Notes under the pieces: generated by a model
Seen by the model: the letters and a program-made list of their open reading frames with translations, nothing else
Databases searched by the model: none
Told to the model about the DNA's origin: nothing
Made by a program: the position numbers and the translations under genes
Shown: positions 25,252 to 38,591 of the stretch, piece by piece
How the letters are laid out: every line of letters starts with the position of its first letter
Position numbering within the stretch: position 1 is the first letter of the stretch
From: an uncultured Alistipes sp.
GTDB taxonomy: Bacteria; Bacteroidota; Bacteroidia; Bacteroidales; Rikenellaceae
Length of the DNA: 57,035 bases
Reading direction: 5' to 3'
Assembly: GCA_910576555.1 (NCBI GenBank)
Contig: CAJTIY010000009.1
Location: 1 to 57,035, forward strand

Positions 25252-28200
25252 ATGTCCACAGCAAAAACACAACAAAGAATCAGCTTCTCTACAGTCAAGA
25301 ACCGGGTTTCCTATCCGGATCTGCTGGAGGTGCAGCTCAAATCCTTCCGGGATTTTTTCCAGATGGACACTACGGCCGAAAACCGTAAGAACGAGGGACT
25401 CTACAAGGTCTTTCAGGAAAATTTCCCCATCACGGATACCCGGAATAACTTCGTTCTGGAGTTCATCGACTACTATATCGACCCGCCGCGCTATTCGATC
25501 GAGGAGTGCCTCGAGCGCGGATTGACCTACAGCGTTCCTCTGAAAGCCAAGTTGAAGCTCTATTGCACGGACGACGAACACGAAGATTTCGGCGTCGTCG
25601 TTCAGGACGTGTACTTCGGGACGATTCCCTATATGACCGAACGGGGTACGTTCGTCATCAACGGTGCTGAACGCGTCATCGTGTCCCAACTCCATCGTTC
25701 GCCGGGCGTATTCTTCGGCCAGAGCATGCATACCAACGGTACGAAGCTCTACTCGGCGCGCATCATCCCGTTCAAGGGTTCGTGGATCGAGTTCGCCACG
25801 GACATCAACAACGTGATGTATGCCTACATCGACCGTAAGAAGAAGCTGCCCGTCACGACGCTGCTGCGCGCCATCGGTTACGAGGCCGACCAGCAGATTC
25901 TGGAGATCTTCGATCTGGCGGACGAGGTGAAGGTGTCGAAAGCCGCCCTGAAGAAGGCCGTGGGCCGCAAGCTGGCCGCGCGCGTCCTGTCGACGTGGGT
26001 CGAGGACTTCGTCGACGAGGATACGGGCGAGGTGGTGTCGATCGAGCGCAACAACGTGATCGTCGACCGCGAGACGGTTCTCGAGGAGGAGCACATCGAC
26101 CAGATCATCGAGAGCGGCGCGAAGACGATTCTGCTGCACAAGGAGAACCTCTCGGGCATCGACTTCTCGATCATCTACAACACGCTGCAGAAAGACCCCT
26201 GCAACTCCGAGAAGGAGGCCGTGGTCTACATCTACAGACAGCTGCGCGCCTCGGAGCCGCCCGATGAGGCGACGGCGCGCGACGTCATCGAGAAGCTCTT
26301 CTTCTCCGACAAGCGTTACGACTTGGGCGACGTGGGCCGCTACCGCATCAACAAGAAGCTGGATCTGGATACCGATCCGGCCGTTCGTACGTTGACGCGC
26401 GAGGACATCATCGCCATCATCAAATACCTGATCCAGCTGATCAATTCGAAGGCCGAGGTCGACGATATCGACCACCTCTCGAACCGTCGTGTCCGCACGG
26501 TGGGCGAGCAGCTGTCGAATCAGTTCTCGGTAGGTTTCGTGCGCATGGCCCGCACGATCCGCGAGCGCATGAACGTGCGCGACAACGAGGTCTTCACGCC
26601 GGTGGATCTGATCAATGCCAAGACGCTCTCGTCGGTGATCAACTCCTTCTTCGGTACCTCGCAGCTCTCGCAGTTCATGGACCAGATCAACCCGCTGGCC
26701 GAGATCACGCACAAGCGCCGTCTGTCGGCCCTCGGTCCCGGCGGTCTGTCGCGCGACCGCGCCGGCTTCGAGGTGCGCGACGTGCACTACACGCACTACG
26801 GCCGCCTCTGCCCGATCGAGTCGCCGGAAGGCCCGAACATCGGTCTGATTTCGTCGCTGTGCGTCTACGCGAAGATCTCGCCGATGGGCTTCATCGAGAC
26901 TCCCTACCGTTCGGTCGAGAACGGCAAGGTGGATCTCGACAACGCGCATATCCGCTACTACTCGGCCGAAGAGGAGGAGGGCAAGATCGTCGCTCAGTCG
27001 AACGTTCCCCTCGCCGACGACGGCTCGTTCCTGCATCCGGAGCGCGTGAAGGCGCGCGAGGGCGCCGACTTCCCCGTCGTGACGGCCGATGAGGTGAACC
27101 TGATGGACGTGGCTCCGAACCAGATCGCCTCGATCGCCGCGAGCCTCATTCCCTTCTTGGAGCATGACGACGCCAACCGTGCCCTGATGGGCGCGAACAT
27201 GATGCGTCAGGCCGTGCCGCTGGTGACGTGCGAGGCGCCGATCGTCGGCACGGGCATCGAGAAGGACATGATCACCGACAGCCGCATCCAGATCGTCGCC
27301 GAGGGCGACGGCGAGGTGGTTTTCGCCGATGCGACCAAGATTCAGATCAAGTACGAGCGTACGGAGGACGAGATCCTCGCGTCGTTCGATCCCGAGATCA
27401 CGACCTACGAGCTGCCGCGCTACCGCCGCACGAACCAGAACACCTCGATCACGCTCAAGCCGACCGTGCTCACGGGCGACAAGGTGACCAAGGGGCAGAT
27501 CATCACGGAGGGCTACTCCACGCAACGCGGCGAGCTGGCGCTGGGCCGCAACCTGAAGGTGGCCTACATGCCGTGGAAGGGTTACAACTTCGAGGACGCC
27601 ATCGTGATCTCGGAGCGTATCCAGCGCGAGGACATCTTCACCTCGGTGCATGTCGACGAGTACATCATGGAGGTGCGCGACACGAAGCGCGGCGTCGAGG
27701 AGCTCACGTCGGACATTCCGAACGTCTCGGAGGACGCCACGAAGGACCTCGATGCGAACGGTATCATCCGTATCGGCGCCAACGTGCACCCGGGCGATAT
27801 CCTGATCGGTAAGATCACCCCGAAGGGCGAGAGCGATCCGTCGCCCGAGGAGAAGCTCCTGCGCGCGATCTTCGGCGACAAGGCCGGCGACGTGAAGGAC
27901 GCTTCGCTCAAGGCGCAGCCCTCGCTGCACGGCGTGGTGATCGACACGAAGCTCTACAGCCGCGCCGGCAAGGACGGCAAGAAGAGCAAGAGCGCCGAGC
28001 GCGTGCAGCTGGAGAAGCTCGACGAGAAGTTCGCGGGCGAAATCGCCGAACTGACCAAGCGTTTGGTCGCCAAGCTCTGGACGCTGCTTCAGGGCAAGAC
28101 CACGACGGGTATCGTCGACTACTTCGGCGTGGAGCTCTACCCGGCCGGTACGAAGTTCTCGCAGAAGATGCTCGAGGAGATTTCGCGCAAGGCTACGGAC

Positions 28201-29112
28201 GAGAAGACGGGCGTGGCGATGGGCTACCTCAACCTCGGCACCTACCGCTGGACGGGCGATGCGCGCATCGATGCGCTGATCGAGCGCACGGTGAACAACT
28301 ACACGATCGAGTGGAAGAAGGCCGACGCGGCGATCAAGCGCGAGAAGTACAACTTCACCAACGGCGACGAGCTGCCGCAGACGGGCGTCATCCAGATGGC
28401 GAAGGTCTACATCGCCAAGAAGCGCAAGCTGAAGGTGGGCGACAAGATGGCCGGACGTCACGGCAACAAGGGTATCGTGGCGAAGATCGTCCGCGACGAG
28501 GACATGCCCTTCTTGGAGGACGGTTCGATCGTCGACATCTGCCTCAACCCGCTGGGCGTGCCTTCGCGTATGAACCTCGGTCAGATCTACGAGGCCGTGC
28601 TGGGACGCGCAGGCCGCGAGCTGGGCGTGAAGTTCGCCACGCCGATCTTCGACGGCGCCTCGCTCGACCAGATCAACGAGTATACGGCCGATGCCGGGCT
28701 TCCGCGCAGCGGCAGCACCTACCTCTACGACGGCGGTACGGGCGAGCGCTTCGACCAGCCGGCGACGGTGGGTGTGACCTACTTCCTCAAGCTGGGACAC
28801 ATGATCGACGACAAGATGCACGCGCGTTCGATCGGTCCCTACTCGCTCATCACGCAGCAGCCGCTCGGCGGTAAGGCGCAGTTCGGCGGTCAGCGTTTCG
28901 GTGAGATGGAGGTCTGGGCGCTCGAAGGCTTCGGCGCCGCCAACATCCTGCAGGAGATTCTGACCATCAAGTCCGACGACGTCACGGGCCGTGCGAAGGC
29001 CTACGAGGCGATCGTCAAGGGCGAGAACCTGCCCAAGCCGGGTATTCCGGAGGCGATGAACGTGCTGCTGCACGAGCTTCGCGGTCTGGCCCTCTCGGTC
29101 AAGCTCGAGTAA
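25252..29112 (+). CDS. rpoB: RNA polymerase beta subunit
   Basis: A 1286-residue subunit of the polymerase core. Landmarks include the rifampicin region (GTSQLSQFMDQINPLAEITHKRRLSALGPGG, given here as the short motifs SQLSQFMDQ and HKRRLSALGPGG), the catalytic-site text GYNFEDAIVISERI, and the switch/clamp text GGKAQFGGQRFGEMEVWALE near the end. Gln at the SQFMD position and the HKRR stretch are wild-type like. The start is placed at MSTAKTQQ (25252) since upstream codons look non-coding. rpoC follows 37 bases later. Confidence 0.99.
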   Translation: MSTAKTQQRISFSTVKNRVSYPDLLEVQLKSFRDFFQMDTTAENRKNEGLYKVFQENFPITDTRNNFVLEFIDYYIDPPRYSIEECLERGLTYSVPLKAKLKLYCTDDEHEDFGVVVQDVYFGTIPYMTERGTFVINGAERVIVSQLHRSPGVFFGQSMHTNGTKLYSARIIPFKGSWIEFATDINNVMYAYIDRKKKLPVTTLLRAIGYEADQQILEIFDLADEVKVSKAALKKAVGRKLAARVLSTWVEDFVDEDTGEVVSIERNNVIVDRETVLEEEHIDQIIESGAKTILLHKENLSGIDFSIIYNTLQKDPCNSEKEAVVYIYRQLRASEPPDEATARDVIEKLFFSDKRYDLGDVGRYRINKKLDLDTDPAVRTLTREDIIAIIKYLIQLINSKAEVDDIDHLSNRRVRTVGEQLSNQFSVGFVRMARTIRERMNVRDNEVFTPVDLINAKTLSSVINSFFGTSQLSQFMDQINPLAEITHKRRLSALGPGGLSRDRAGFEVRDVHYTHYGRLCPIESPEGPNIGLISSLCVYAKISPMGFIETPYRSVENGKVDLDNAHIRYYSAEEEEGKIVAQSNVPLADDGSFLHPERVKAREGADFPVVTADEVNLMDVAPNQIASIAASLIPFLEHDDANRALMGANMMRQAVPLVTCEAPIVGTGIEKDMITDSRIQIVAEGDGEVVFADATKIQIKYERTEDEILASFDPEITTYELPRYRRTNQNTSITLKPTVLTGDKVTKGQIITEGYSTQRGELALGRNLKVAYMPWKGYNFEDAIVISERIQREDIFTSVHVDEYIMEVRDTKRGVEELTSDIPNVSEDATKDLDANGIIRIGANVHPGDILIGKITPKGESDPSPEEKLLRAIFGDKAGDVKDASLKAQPSLHGVVIDTKLYSRAGKDGKKSKSAERVQLEKLDEKFAGEIAELTKRLVAKLWTLLQGKTTTGIVDYFGVELYPAGTKFSQKMLEEISRKATDEKTGVAMGYLNLGTYRWTGDARIDALIERTVNNYTIEWKKADAAIKREKYNFTNGDELPQTGVIQMAKVYIAKKRKLKVGDKMAGRHGNKGIVAKIVRDEDMPFLEDGSIVDICLNPLGVPSRMNLGQIYEAVLGRAGRELGVKFATPIFDGASLDQINEYTADAGLPRSGSTYLYDGGTGERFDQPATVGVTYFLKLGHMIDDKMHARSIGPYSLITQQPLGGKAQFGGQRFGEMEVWALEGFGAANILQEILTIKSDDVTGRAKAYEAIVKGENLPKPGIPEAMNVLLHELRGLALSVKLE

Positions 29113-29149
29113 GGTATATTGGAGGATTAGAAAAACGTGAAGACAAAAT

Positions 29150-33412
<4,263 letters not shown>

Positions 33413-33433
33413 CCTCGCTGCGGAGCGACACGG

Positions 33434-33467
33434 AAAACCCCTCCTGCCCGATGGCAGGAGGGGTTTT
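33434..33467. terminator. Strong terminator after rpoC
   Basis: A perfect 15-base stem, AAAACCCCTCCTGCC with GGCAGGAGGGGTTTT, with tetraloop CGAT. The A/T ends let it work from both sides, so it may also serve the leftward DUF1349 gene. Confidence 0.93.
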
Positions 33468-33635
33468 CGTTTGCCGGGGGCGCCGTGCGGAGGTGCGGGT
33501 CGCCGGATGCGCGTGTGCGTGTCGCAGCGCTGCAGCTTCCGATCGCGGCCGTTGCCGTGCGCTTTTGCGGGGGGAGGTCGGCGGGGAGGTCGGCGGGCGC
33601 CGGAGCGAGGGACCGTCCGCTGCCGGCGGTGCGGC

Positions 33636-34283
33636 CTATTCGGCGTGCTCCTCGAGCCACTTCGTACGCCGCAGGTCGGGCAGGTGCTTCACCCGGAAGC
33701 TGTCGAAGCGGACGTCGAAACCTTCGCCGTCGGGGCTGGCGGCCATCATCCCCACCATGACGGGCGTACGGTCCTGCAGCCATGCGTTGCGCATCATCGT
33801 ATAGCGTACGCCGTCGAACGAGTAGTAGACCTCCACGGCGTCGAGCCGCCGCACGGCCTTGATCCACACCGCGTCGATCGGGCGGTCGAGCGCGATGACG
33901 CTCCAGTCGCTGGTGCGGTGGGTGACCACGACGCTCAAGTTGTACTTGCCGTCGATATATTCGATGCCTGCTTTGATCCAATGCTCGGCATCGACACGCA
34001 GCATAAGCCCCGCCTGATCGAAGCGGACGCGGTAATCGCCGCGGATGCGTACTTCGGCCTCGAATTCGCCGCCGTAGAGCGCATAGCAGAAGGGGGCGTC
34101 GTCGACCGTGAATCCGTAGTGGGAGATGCGCCAGTAATCGCTGCGGGGCGTCGTGCGCATCGTCAGGGTGCCGTCGTCGATCGACCATCGTTCGGGTTCG
34201 TTGAACCAGTGCATTTTTTCGAGCGTCTGGGCGCCTGCCGGCTGCAGCGCGCAGAGGGCGAGTGAGAAGAGTAGTTTTTTCAT
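33636..34283 (-). CDS. Secreted DUF1349 protein (concanavalin-like beta sandwich)
   Basis: A 215-residue exported protein with signal peptide MKKLLFSLALCALQPAGAQ. The mature part matches DUF1349: MHWFNEPERWSIDDG, DQAGLMLRVDAEHWIKAGIE and VKAVRRLDAVEVYYSFDG-like text, ending FDVRFDSFRVKHL. This fold is a regulator-of-kinase/glucanase-like jelly roll whose ligand is unknown. It is divergent from a LuxR-type gene; the intergenic region is 262 bases and holds a -7 box for this gene. A tandem 12-base duplication, GGGGAGGTCGGC twice, lies just downstream near 33570-33593. Confidence 0.85.
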   Translation of the reverse strand: MKKLLFSLALCALQPAGAQTLEKMHWFNEPERWSIDDGTLTMRTTPRSDYWRISHYGFTVDDAPFCYALYGGEFEAEVRIRGDYRVRFDQAGLMLRVDAEHWIKAGIEYIDGKYNLSVVVTHRTSDWSVIALDRPIDAVWIKAVRRLDAVEVYYSFDGVRYTMMRNAWLQDRTPVMVGMMAASPDGEGFDVRFDSFRVKHLPDLRRTKWLEEHAE

Positions 34284-34347
34284 GGTGCGGATTTTTTGCT
34301 GTGCCGTCCGTTTCGCGGAACGGCGGAAAATTGCGATCTTTACACGG

Positions 34348-34355
34348 CAAAGATA
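34348..34355 (-). promoter_or_regulatory. -7 promoter element of the DUF1349 gene
   Basis: CAAAGATA reads TATCTTTG on the minus strand, 65 bases before the start codon. Confidence 0.6.
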
Positions 34356-34545
34356 GCGTGTCGGCCGTAGGCCGGCAATGGCGATAAATGACCAAATTCC
34401 GGACAGCGGGCTGCGGTCTCGGCGGCATGCGGATGACGATGCGCCCGATCGTGGGTGCGCGGCGGCGCGGGGCAGCCGACGGATCCCGCGGCTGCGCGAC
34501 CGATGTCGGTGGGACATCGGGGAGTTCGGACCGATTCGTACCGAT

Positions 34546-35298
34546 ATGGAGATTCTGCGTGAACTGAACGACGAGTTGCTTCGACAGCCCTTCGCCCGCG
34601 GTCGGGAGGAGGAGCGGATCGAGGCGTGCCGCCGCACGGCGGCCGCATATGCCCTCACCGAGGGCGCCATCGCCGTGTTGAGCGATCTGGAGACCGATCG
34701 GAGTCTGATCTGTTACGGCTCGCTGGCCGAAACGCTGGGGATAGCCGCGAGCGGCAGCGTCGCGCGGATCGGGTCGATCTGGGAGGAGGAGCTGTTCGGC
34801 CGGATCCATCCCGACGACCTGATCGAGAAGCAGTTGTACGAACTCCGGTTTTTCCGGATGCTGAAGCACCGCTCCGAGGAGCGGCGTCGCGACTACTGTC
34901 TGATCCATCCGCTGCGCATGCGCGACCGTATGGGGCGATATCGGCCCGTGGTGCACCGCATCTTCTATTTGGCGGGCGGCGGCGACGGTTGCACGCGCAT
35001 CGCGCTGTGTCTCTACAATGCGGCCGGCGCCGAGCCCTCCGCGAGCCGGATCGTCCATCTGCCCGACGGCCGTTCGGAGCCGTTGGGGCGGAGCTGCGGC
35101 GAGGATCTGCTCTCCGCCCGCGAGCGGGAGGTGCTGCTGCGCATCGAGGCGGGCGACACGAGCAAGGAGATCGCCCGGAATCTTTCGATCAGCGTCCATA
35201 CGGTCAGCCGCCATCGTCAGAACATTCTGGAGAAGCTGCAGGCCGGCAACTCCGTCGAAGCGTGCCGGACGGCCCGGCGGCTGGGGTTGCTGCGGTAG
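34546..35298 (+). CDS. LuxR-type transcriptional regulator with PAS-like sensor
   Basis: A 250-residue regulator. The C-terminal GerE/LuxR HTH (about 185-248) is canonical: LSAREREVLLRIEAGDTSKE, then ISVHTVSRHRQNILEKL. The N-terminal region (about 1-175) contains a PAS-like pattern with FGRIHPDDLIEKQLYELRFF. It would bind DNA in response to an unknown signal. The start is chosen at the Met of MEILRELND; an upstream in-frame Met at 34378 gives an Arg-rich stretch that looks non-coding. It is paralogous to the broken gene at 35528 and divergent from the secreted DUF1349 gene. Confidence 0.83.
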   Translation: MEILRELNDELLRQPFARGREEERIEACRRTAAAYALTEGAIAVLSDLETDRSLICYGSLAETLGIAASGSVARIGSIWEEELFGRIHPDDLIEKQLYELRFFRMLKHRSEERRRDYCLIHPLRMRDRMGRYRPVVHRIFYLAGGGDGCTRIALCLYNAAGAEPSASRIVHLPDGRSEPLGRSCGEDLLSAREREVLLRIEAGDTSKEIARNLSISVHTVSRHRQNILEKLQAGNSVEACRTARRLGLLR

Positions 35299-35308
35299 CG
35301 CTGCGGCA

Positions 35309-35464
35309 TTACGGCAGATCGGCCGGATCGAAAGCGACCGCGGGGCGGAGGCCGGAGTGCCGGAAGGCGTGGCCGGCGCCGCCGACGCGCAGGTCGAGGT
35401 GCAGTTGCGCCGAAGCGCCGAGCGTTGGGAGCATCAGCATGCCCGAGAGCAGGATCTTTTTCAT
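35309..35464 (-). CDS. Very small secreted protein, possibly a truncated remnant
   Basis: A 51-residue open frame with a convincing signal peptide (MKKILLSGMLMLPTLGASAQ) followed by only about 31 residues (LHLDLRVGGAGHAFRHSG and on). It may be the 5' remnant of an outer-membrane or secreted protein gene, or a genuine short secreted peptide. It is divergent from the broken LuxR-type gene, repeating the arrangement of the intact pair at 33636-35298. It has a near-match -7 box (TTACTTTG on the minus strand, 35512-35505). Confidence 0.5.
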   Translation of the reverse strand: MKKILLSGMLMLPTLGASAQLHLDLRVGGAGHAFRHSGLRPAVAFDPADLP

Positions 35465-35491
35465 GGTCGTTTTTTTGTGTGCTCGATGTGT

Positions 35492-35499
35492 TATTTTTG
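35492..35499 (+). promoter_or_regulatory. -7 promoter element of the LuxR-type pseudogene
   Basis: TATTTTTG fits TAnnTTTG, 29 bases before the ATG at 35528. It overlaps the divergent promoter region of the small secreted frame. Confidence 0.6.
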
Positions 35500-35527
35500 C
35501 ACTGCAAAGTAAGATCTTCCGCCCGAA

Positions 35528-36306
35528 ATGGGCAATGCTGATTTGTCATTGATGGAGGCATTGCAACGTGCATACGAACGTCTGCTGGATGCGCAGCGTT
35601 TCGATCCCCGGGAGTTGGACTATTCGGTGCTGGAGCGCCATGTCGCACGCCTGAAGCTCTTGGCGCAGGTCGCCAACAGCGGCATCACGGTCTTCGACAT
35701 GTATCGCCGGCGGCATGTCTTCGCCTCGTACAACTTCGCGGAGCTGTTCCGGTACGATCTGGAGGGGATCGCCGCAGAGGATTCCGCCTACTTCAGCCGA
35801 CGGATCCATCCCGACGACCTTAAGCCGCCCACCGCAACGGCATCGCCTGCCTGCGCCACCTTATGGCGCATCGCGAACTGGCGCCGGACGTGAAGTTCAT
35901 CAACGAATATCGGGTGGATGTCGTCGGGCGCTACGTGCGCGTGATCGAGCAGTTTCAGGTGCTGGAGTTCGACCCGAAAGGCAATATCTGGCTCTCGTTG
36001 AGCATGCTCGACGTATCGCCCAATCAGGATGCGCTGGAGGGGGTGCACTGCCGTCTGCTCGACTTCCGTACCGGGACGCCGGTACCTTTCCCGTCGGATG
36101 AGGAGTCCGGGAGGCGCTTGTCGGCCCGCGAACGGGAGGTGCTGCGGCTCATCGGCCGGGGAAAGCTCTCGAAGGGGATCGCCGAGCAGCTGACCATCAG
36201 CGTGCATACGGTCAACACGCACCGGCAGCGCATACTGGAAAAGCTCGATGCCGATAATTCGATCGAGGCGTTCCGTTACGCTGCGGCGTGCGGTCTGCTG
36301 GATTGA
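35528..36306 (+). pseudogene. LuxR-type regulator broken by a one-base frameshift
   Basis: The first frame (35528 to about 35821) encodes the sensor half, ending FSRRIHPDDL. The rest of the same protein continues in another frame (from HRNGIACLRHLMAHREL to the stop at 36306) and includes a canonical LuxR HTH, LSAREREVLRLIGRGKLSKG and ISVHTVNTHRQRILEKL. Restoring one base after 35821 (CTT-GAA-GCC-GCC instead of CTT-AAG-CCG) would give a continuous 259-residue protein that aligns along its length with the regulator at 34546. It is either a true pseudogene, a recent reversible mutation or an assembly error. No slippery heptamer is visible, so programmed frameshifting is unlikely. Confidence 0.8.
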
Positions 36307-36309
36307 GGG

Positions 36310-37515
36310 TTACCGGTTGCGTTCGACGCGTTTCGCCAGTCCTCCTTCCGACGTCTCGCGGTAGAGGCTCGGGAGGTTGTGGCCGGTTTCGTTCATCACC
36401 TCCACCACCTTGTCGTAGGATACCAGATGCGACCCGTCGGAGAGCGTGGCGTAGATGTTGGCGTCGAGGGCGCGGGCTGCGGCGATGGCGTTGCGTTCGA
36501 TGCAGGGAACCTGCACCAGACCGCATACGGGGTCGCACGTGAGGCCCAGATGGTGCTCGAGTCCCATTTCGGCCGCGTATTCGATCTGCGACGGGGTTCC
36601 GCCGAAGAGCTGGCAGGCGGCTGCGGCGGCCATCGCGCAGGCGACGCCGACTTCGCCCTGACAGCCCACCTCGGCGCCCGAGATCGAGGAGTTGCACTTG
36701 GCGATGTTGCCGAAGAGTCCCGCCGTGGCGAGGGCCCGCAGAATGCGGATGCGCAGGAAGTCGCGCGAGGTGGCGAGGTGGTAGATTACGGCCGGCACCA
36801 CGCCGCTCGAACCGCACGTCGGCGCCGTCACGACCGTGCCGCCCGAGGCGTTCTCCTCGGCCGTAGCGAGCGCATAGGCGTAGATTTTGGCGCGGGAGCT
36901 CAACGAGGCGGTGTATCCTTTCGATTTGACCCAGTAGGTGCTGGCCTTGCGGGCCACCTTCAGGCCGCCGGGCAGCACGCCGTCGTTGTTCAGGCCCCGC
37001 TCGATGGTCTCGCACATCACCGTCCACACATGGTCGAGGTAATCCCAGATTTCGGACCCCTCGCAGTCGTCGACATACTCCCAGTAGGTCTTGCCTTCGC
37101 GGTAGCACCACTCCTTGATCTCGGCGATGGTCGTCATCGGGTAGATGCTGCGGGGCACTTCGAGGCGCGAGGTCTCGTTGGCCAGCGCGCCGCCGCCGAT
37201 GCTGTAGATCCGCCAGCTGTCGACGACCGCATCGGCCTTGAGCCCTTCGAAGAGCATGCCGTTGGGGTGGAAGGGGAGCACGATGTCGGGTTTCCAGACG
37301 ATCTCCACCGGGGCGAGCGGCTCCAGCACGTCGCGGATCGCCACGTCGGTGAGGTGCCCCTTGCCCGTCGCGGCGAGCGAACCGTAGAGCGTGACGCGAT
37401 AGGCATCGACCGCCCGGCAGCGTTCGGCAAACCGTTCCGCGGCCTTTTTGGGTCCCATCGTATGGCTGCTCGAAGGTCCGCAGCCCACCTTGTAGAGTTC
37501 TTTGAGCGATTCCAT
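36310..37515 (-). CDS. sdaA: L-serine dehydratase, iron-sulfur, single chain
   Basis: A 401-residue enzyme that deaminates L-serine to pyruvate and ammonia. It has the opening ELYKVGCGPSSSHTMGPKKA, and the cluster-binding cysteines in APTCGSSGVVPAV and LTCDPVCGLVQVPCIERNA. The alpha and beta parts are fused in one chain. It converges with the LuxR-type pseudogene, with only 3 bases between their stops. Confidence 0.96.
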   Translation of the reverse strand: MESLKELYKVGCGPSSSHTMGPKKAAERFAERCRAVDAYRVTLYGSLAATGKGHLTDVAIRDVLEPLAPVEIVWKPDIVLPFHPNGMLFEGLKADAVVDSWRIYSIGGGALANETSRLEVPRSIYPMTTIAEIKEWCYREGKTYWEYVDDCEGSEIWDYLDHVWTVMCETIERGLNNDGVLPGGLKVARKASTYWVKSKGYTASLSSRAKIYAYALATAEENASGGTVVTAPTCGSSGVVPAVIYHLATSRDFLRIRILRALATAGLFGNIAKCNSSISGAEVGCQGEVGVACAMAAAAACQLFGGTPSQIEYAAEMGLEHHLGLTCDPVCGLVQVPCIERNAIAAARALDANIYATLSDGSHLVSYDKVVEVMNETGHNLPSLYRETSEGGLAKRVERNR

Positions 37516-37583
37516 GTTCGTTTCGGTATGTGCCGTGCGGGGCCGAAAAAAGGGGCGGCGGTCCGTCCCTCTCCGTTGCCGTG

Positions 37584-37655
37584 TAGCCTCACCGCGACTC
37601 GAACGCGGATTTAGGGTTTAGGAAACCCTCGTTCTATCCCTTGAACTATGAGGCC
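37584..37655 (-). tRNA. tRNA-Arg (CCU)
   Basis: A cloverleaf of about 72 bases, GGCCTCA/TGAGGCT acceptor with a G-U end pair, anticodon loop TTCCTAA (anticodon CCT), T arm CCGCG/CGCGG. It starts about 40 bases downstream of the -7 box in repeat copy B. Confidence 0.92.
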
Positions 37656-37694
37656 CCGATGAAAATGCGGTGCGCCTTTGGGGAAAGCGCACCG

Positions 37695-37757
37695 CAAAGA
37701 TACGAAAAGTCGAGCGCAGAAGCAAGCGTTAGCTTGATTATGCCGAGACGGAGTATC
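37695..37757 (-). repeat. Promoter-associated hairpin repeat, copy B
   Basis: It starts with CAAAGATA (the -7 box of tRNA-Arg on the minus strand), has outer arms GATAC/GTATC and inner arms CAAGC/GCTTG around a GTTA loop, and aligns with copy A at 1970-2032. Confidence 0.7.
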
Positions 37758-37772
37758 TTGTTAGAAGCCGAG

Positions 37773-37815
37773 GACACGAATAAGCCTTGTGCAGAAGCGG
37801 AGTTCCGCAGGGTTG
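37773..37815 (-). repeat. Promoter-associated hairpin repeat, degenerate copy C
   Basis: GACACGAATAAGC matches the start of copy A with one change, and the inner arms have become GCGGA/TCCGC, which keeps the stem while changing its bases. Confidence 0.5.
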
Positions 37816-37836
37816 CGCAGCGGTCCGAAGGATGGA

Positions 37837-38568
37837 TCAGACGAGCTGCAGGTGCGCCTTGAAGCCCTCGGCGAGGGCGGCGCGCATCTTGTAGTCGACG
37901 AGCTGCTCCTTCGACACGCTCAAATCCGTGAAGGCGAAACTCTTGGCCTGCTTGTAGGCCATGTTGCCGGAGGGTTCCACGGCGAAGTATTCGCGGACGA
38001 AGTAGTTGGTCGAACGGTCGTCGGCCGTCGGCGTCCTGTCGAATTCGTGCACCGCGAAACGGGGATAGCCCGTGACGGCACCGCCGTTCTCGAGTGCGAT
38101 TTTCACCCGCTCTCCCTTGTAGTCGAAGGAGAACGATTTGTCGCCGAGCTTCGCACCGCCGATGGCGGCGTAGTCGTAGACTTCGTGGAGGAAGCACTGC
38201 TCGCCGTCGAAGCCGAGCAGCCGGAGCCCCCGCTCCGTGGCTGCGAAGTAGTAGTGCGCCATGTCGACCTTGCGGGTGAAGGTGAGGGCCCCGACGAGCT
38301 TCTCCGAGGCTTTCGACAGCAACGACTCGGCCGGTGCCAGCGTGGAGAGCATGCCCAGCACGCGGTCGCCCTCGATCGCATCGGCGACGAGCCCGAATTT
38401 GTCGGGATTGCCGAAGTATTCGGCCATGATTTCCGGCTGCTTTGCGTTCCACTCTTTCTCGGCGTCGCCCTCGGCGGCCGCATACTTCTGTCGGAACTTG
38501 GGGTAGTAGTACTTCATGAAGAGGAAATACCCGACCAGCACGGCGGCAAGGATGATTACGGTTGTCAT
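37837..38568 (-). CDS. Membrane-anchored protein of unknown function
   Basis: A 243-residue protein with one N-terminal membrane span (VIILAAVLVGYFLFMKYYYP) and a long soluble part. I do not recognise a family. The soluble part looks mixed alpha/beta with motifs GLVADAIEGDRVLGML, MAHYYFAATERGLRLLG and DYKGERVKIALENGG, and may be a PH-like fold. It follows a small membrane protein gene by 23 bases and is likely co-transcribed with it. The gene is well conserved in codon use with its neighbours, so it looks like core genome. Confidence 0.7.
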   Translation of the reverse strand: MTTVIILAAVLVGYFLFMKYYYPKFRQKYAAAEGDAEKEWNAKQPEIMAEYFGNPDKFGLVADAIEGDRVLGMLSTLAPAESLLSKASEKLVGALTFTRKVDMAHYYFAATERGLRLLGFDGEQCFLHEVYDYAAIGGAKLGDKSFSFDYKGERVKIALENGGAVTGYPRFAVHEFDRTPTADDRSTNYFVREYFAVEPSGNMAYKQAKSFAFTDLSVSKEQLVDYKMRAALAEGFKAHLQLV

Positions 38569-38591
38569 ATGCGTTGAAGTTTAATGGGTGT

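Noticed and set aside
35780..35880. Programmed -1 frameshifting in the LuxR-type gene
   Set aside because: No X-XXY-YYZ slippery site and no stable hairpin follows. Loss of one G from CTTGAAGCC explains the break more simply.
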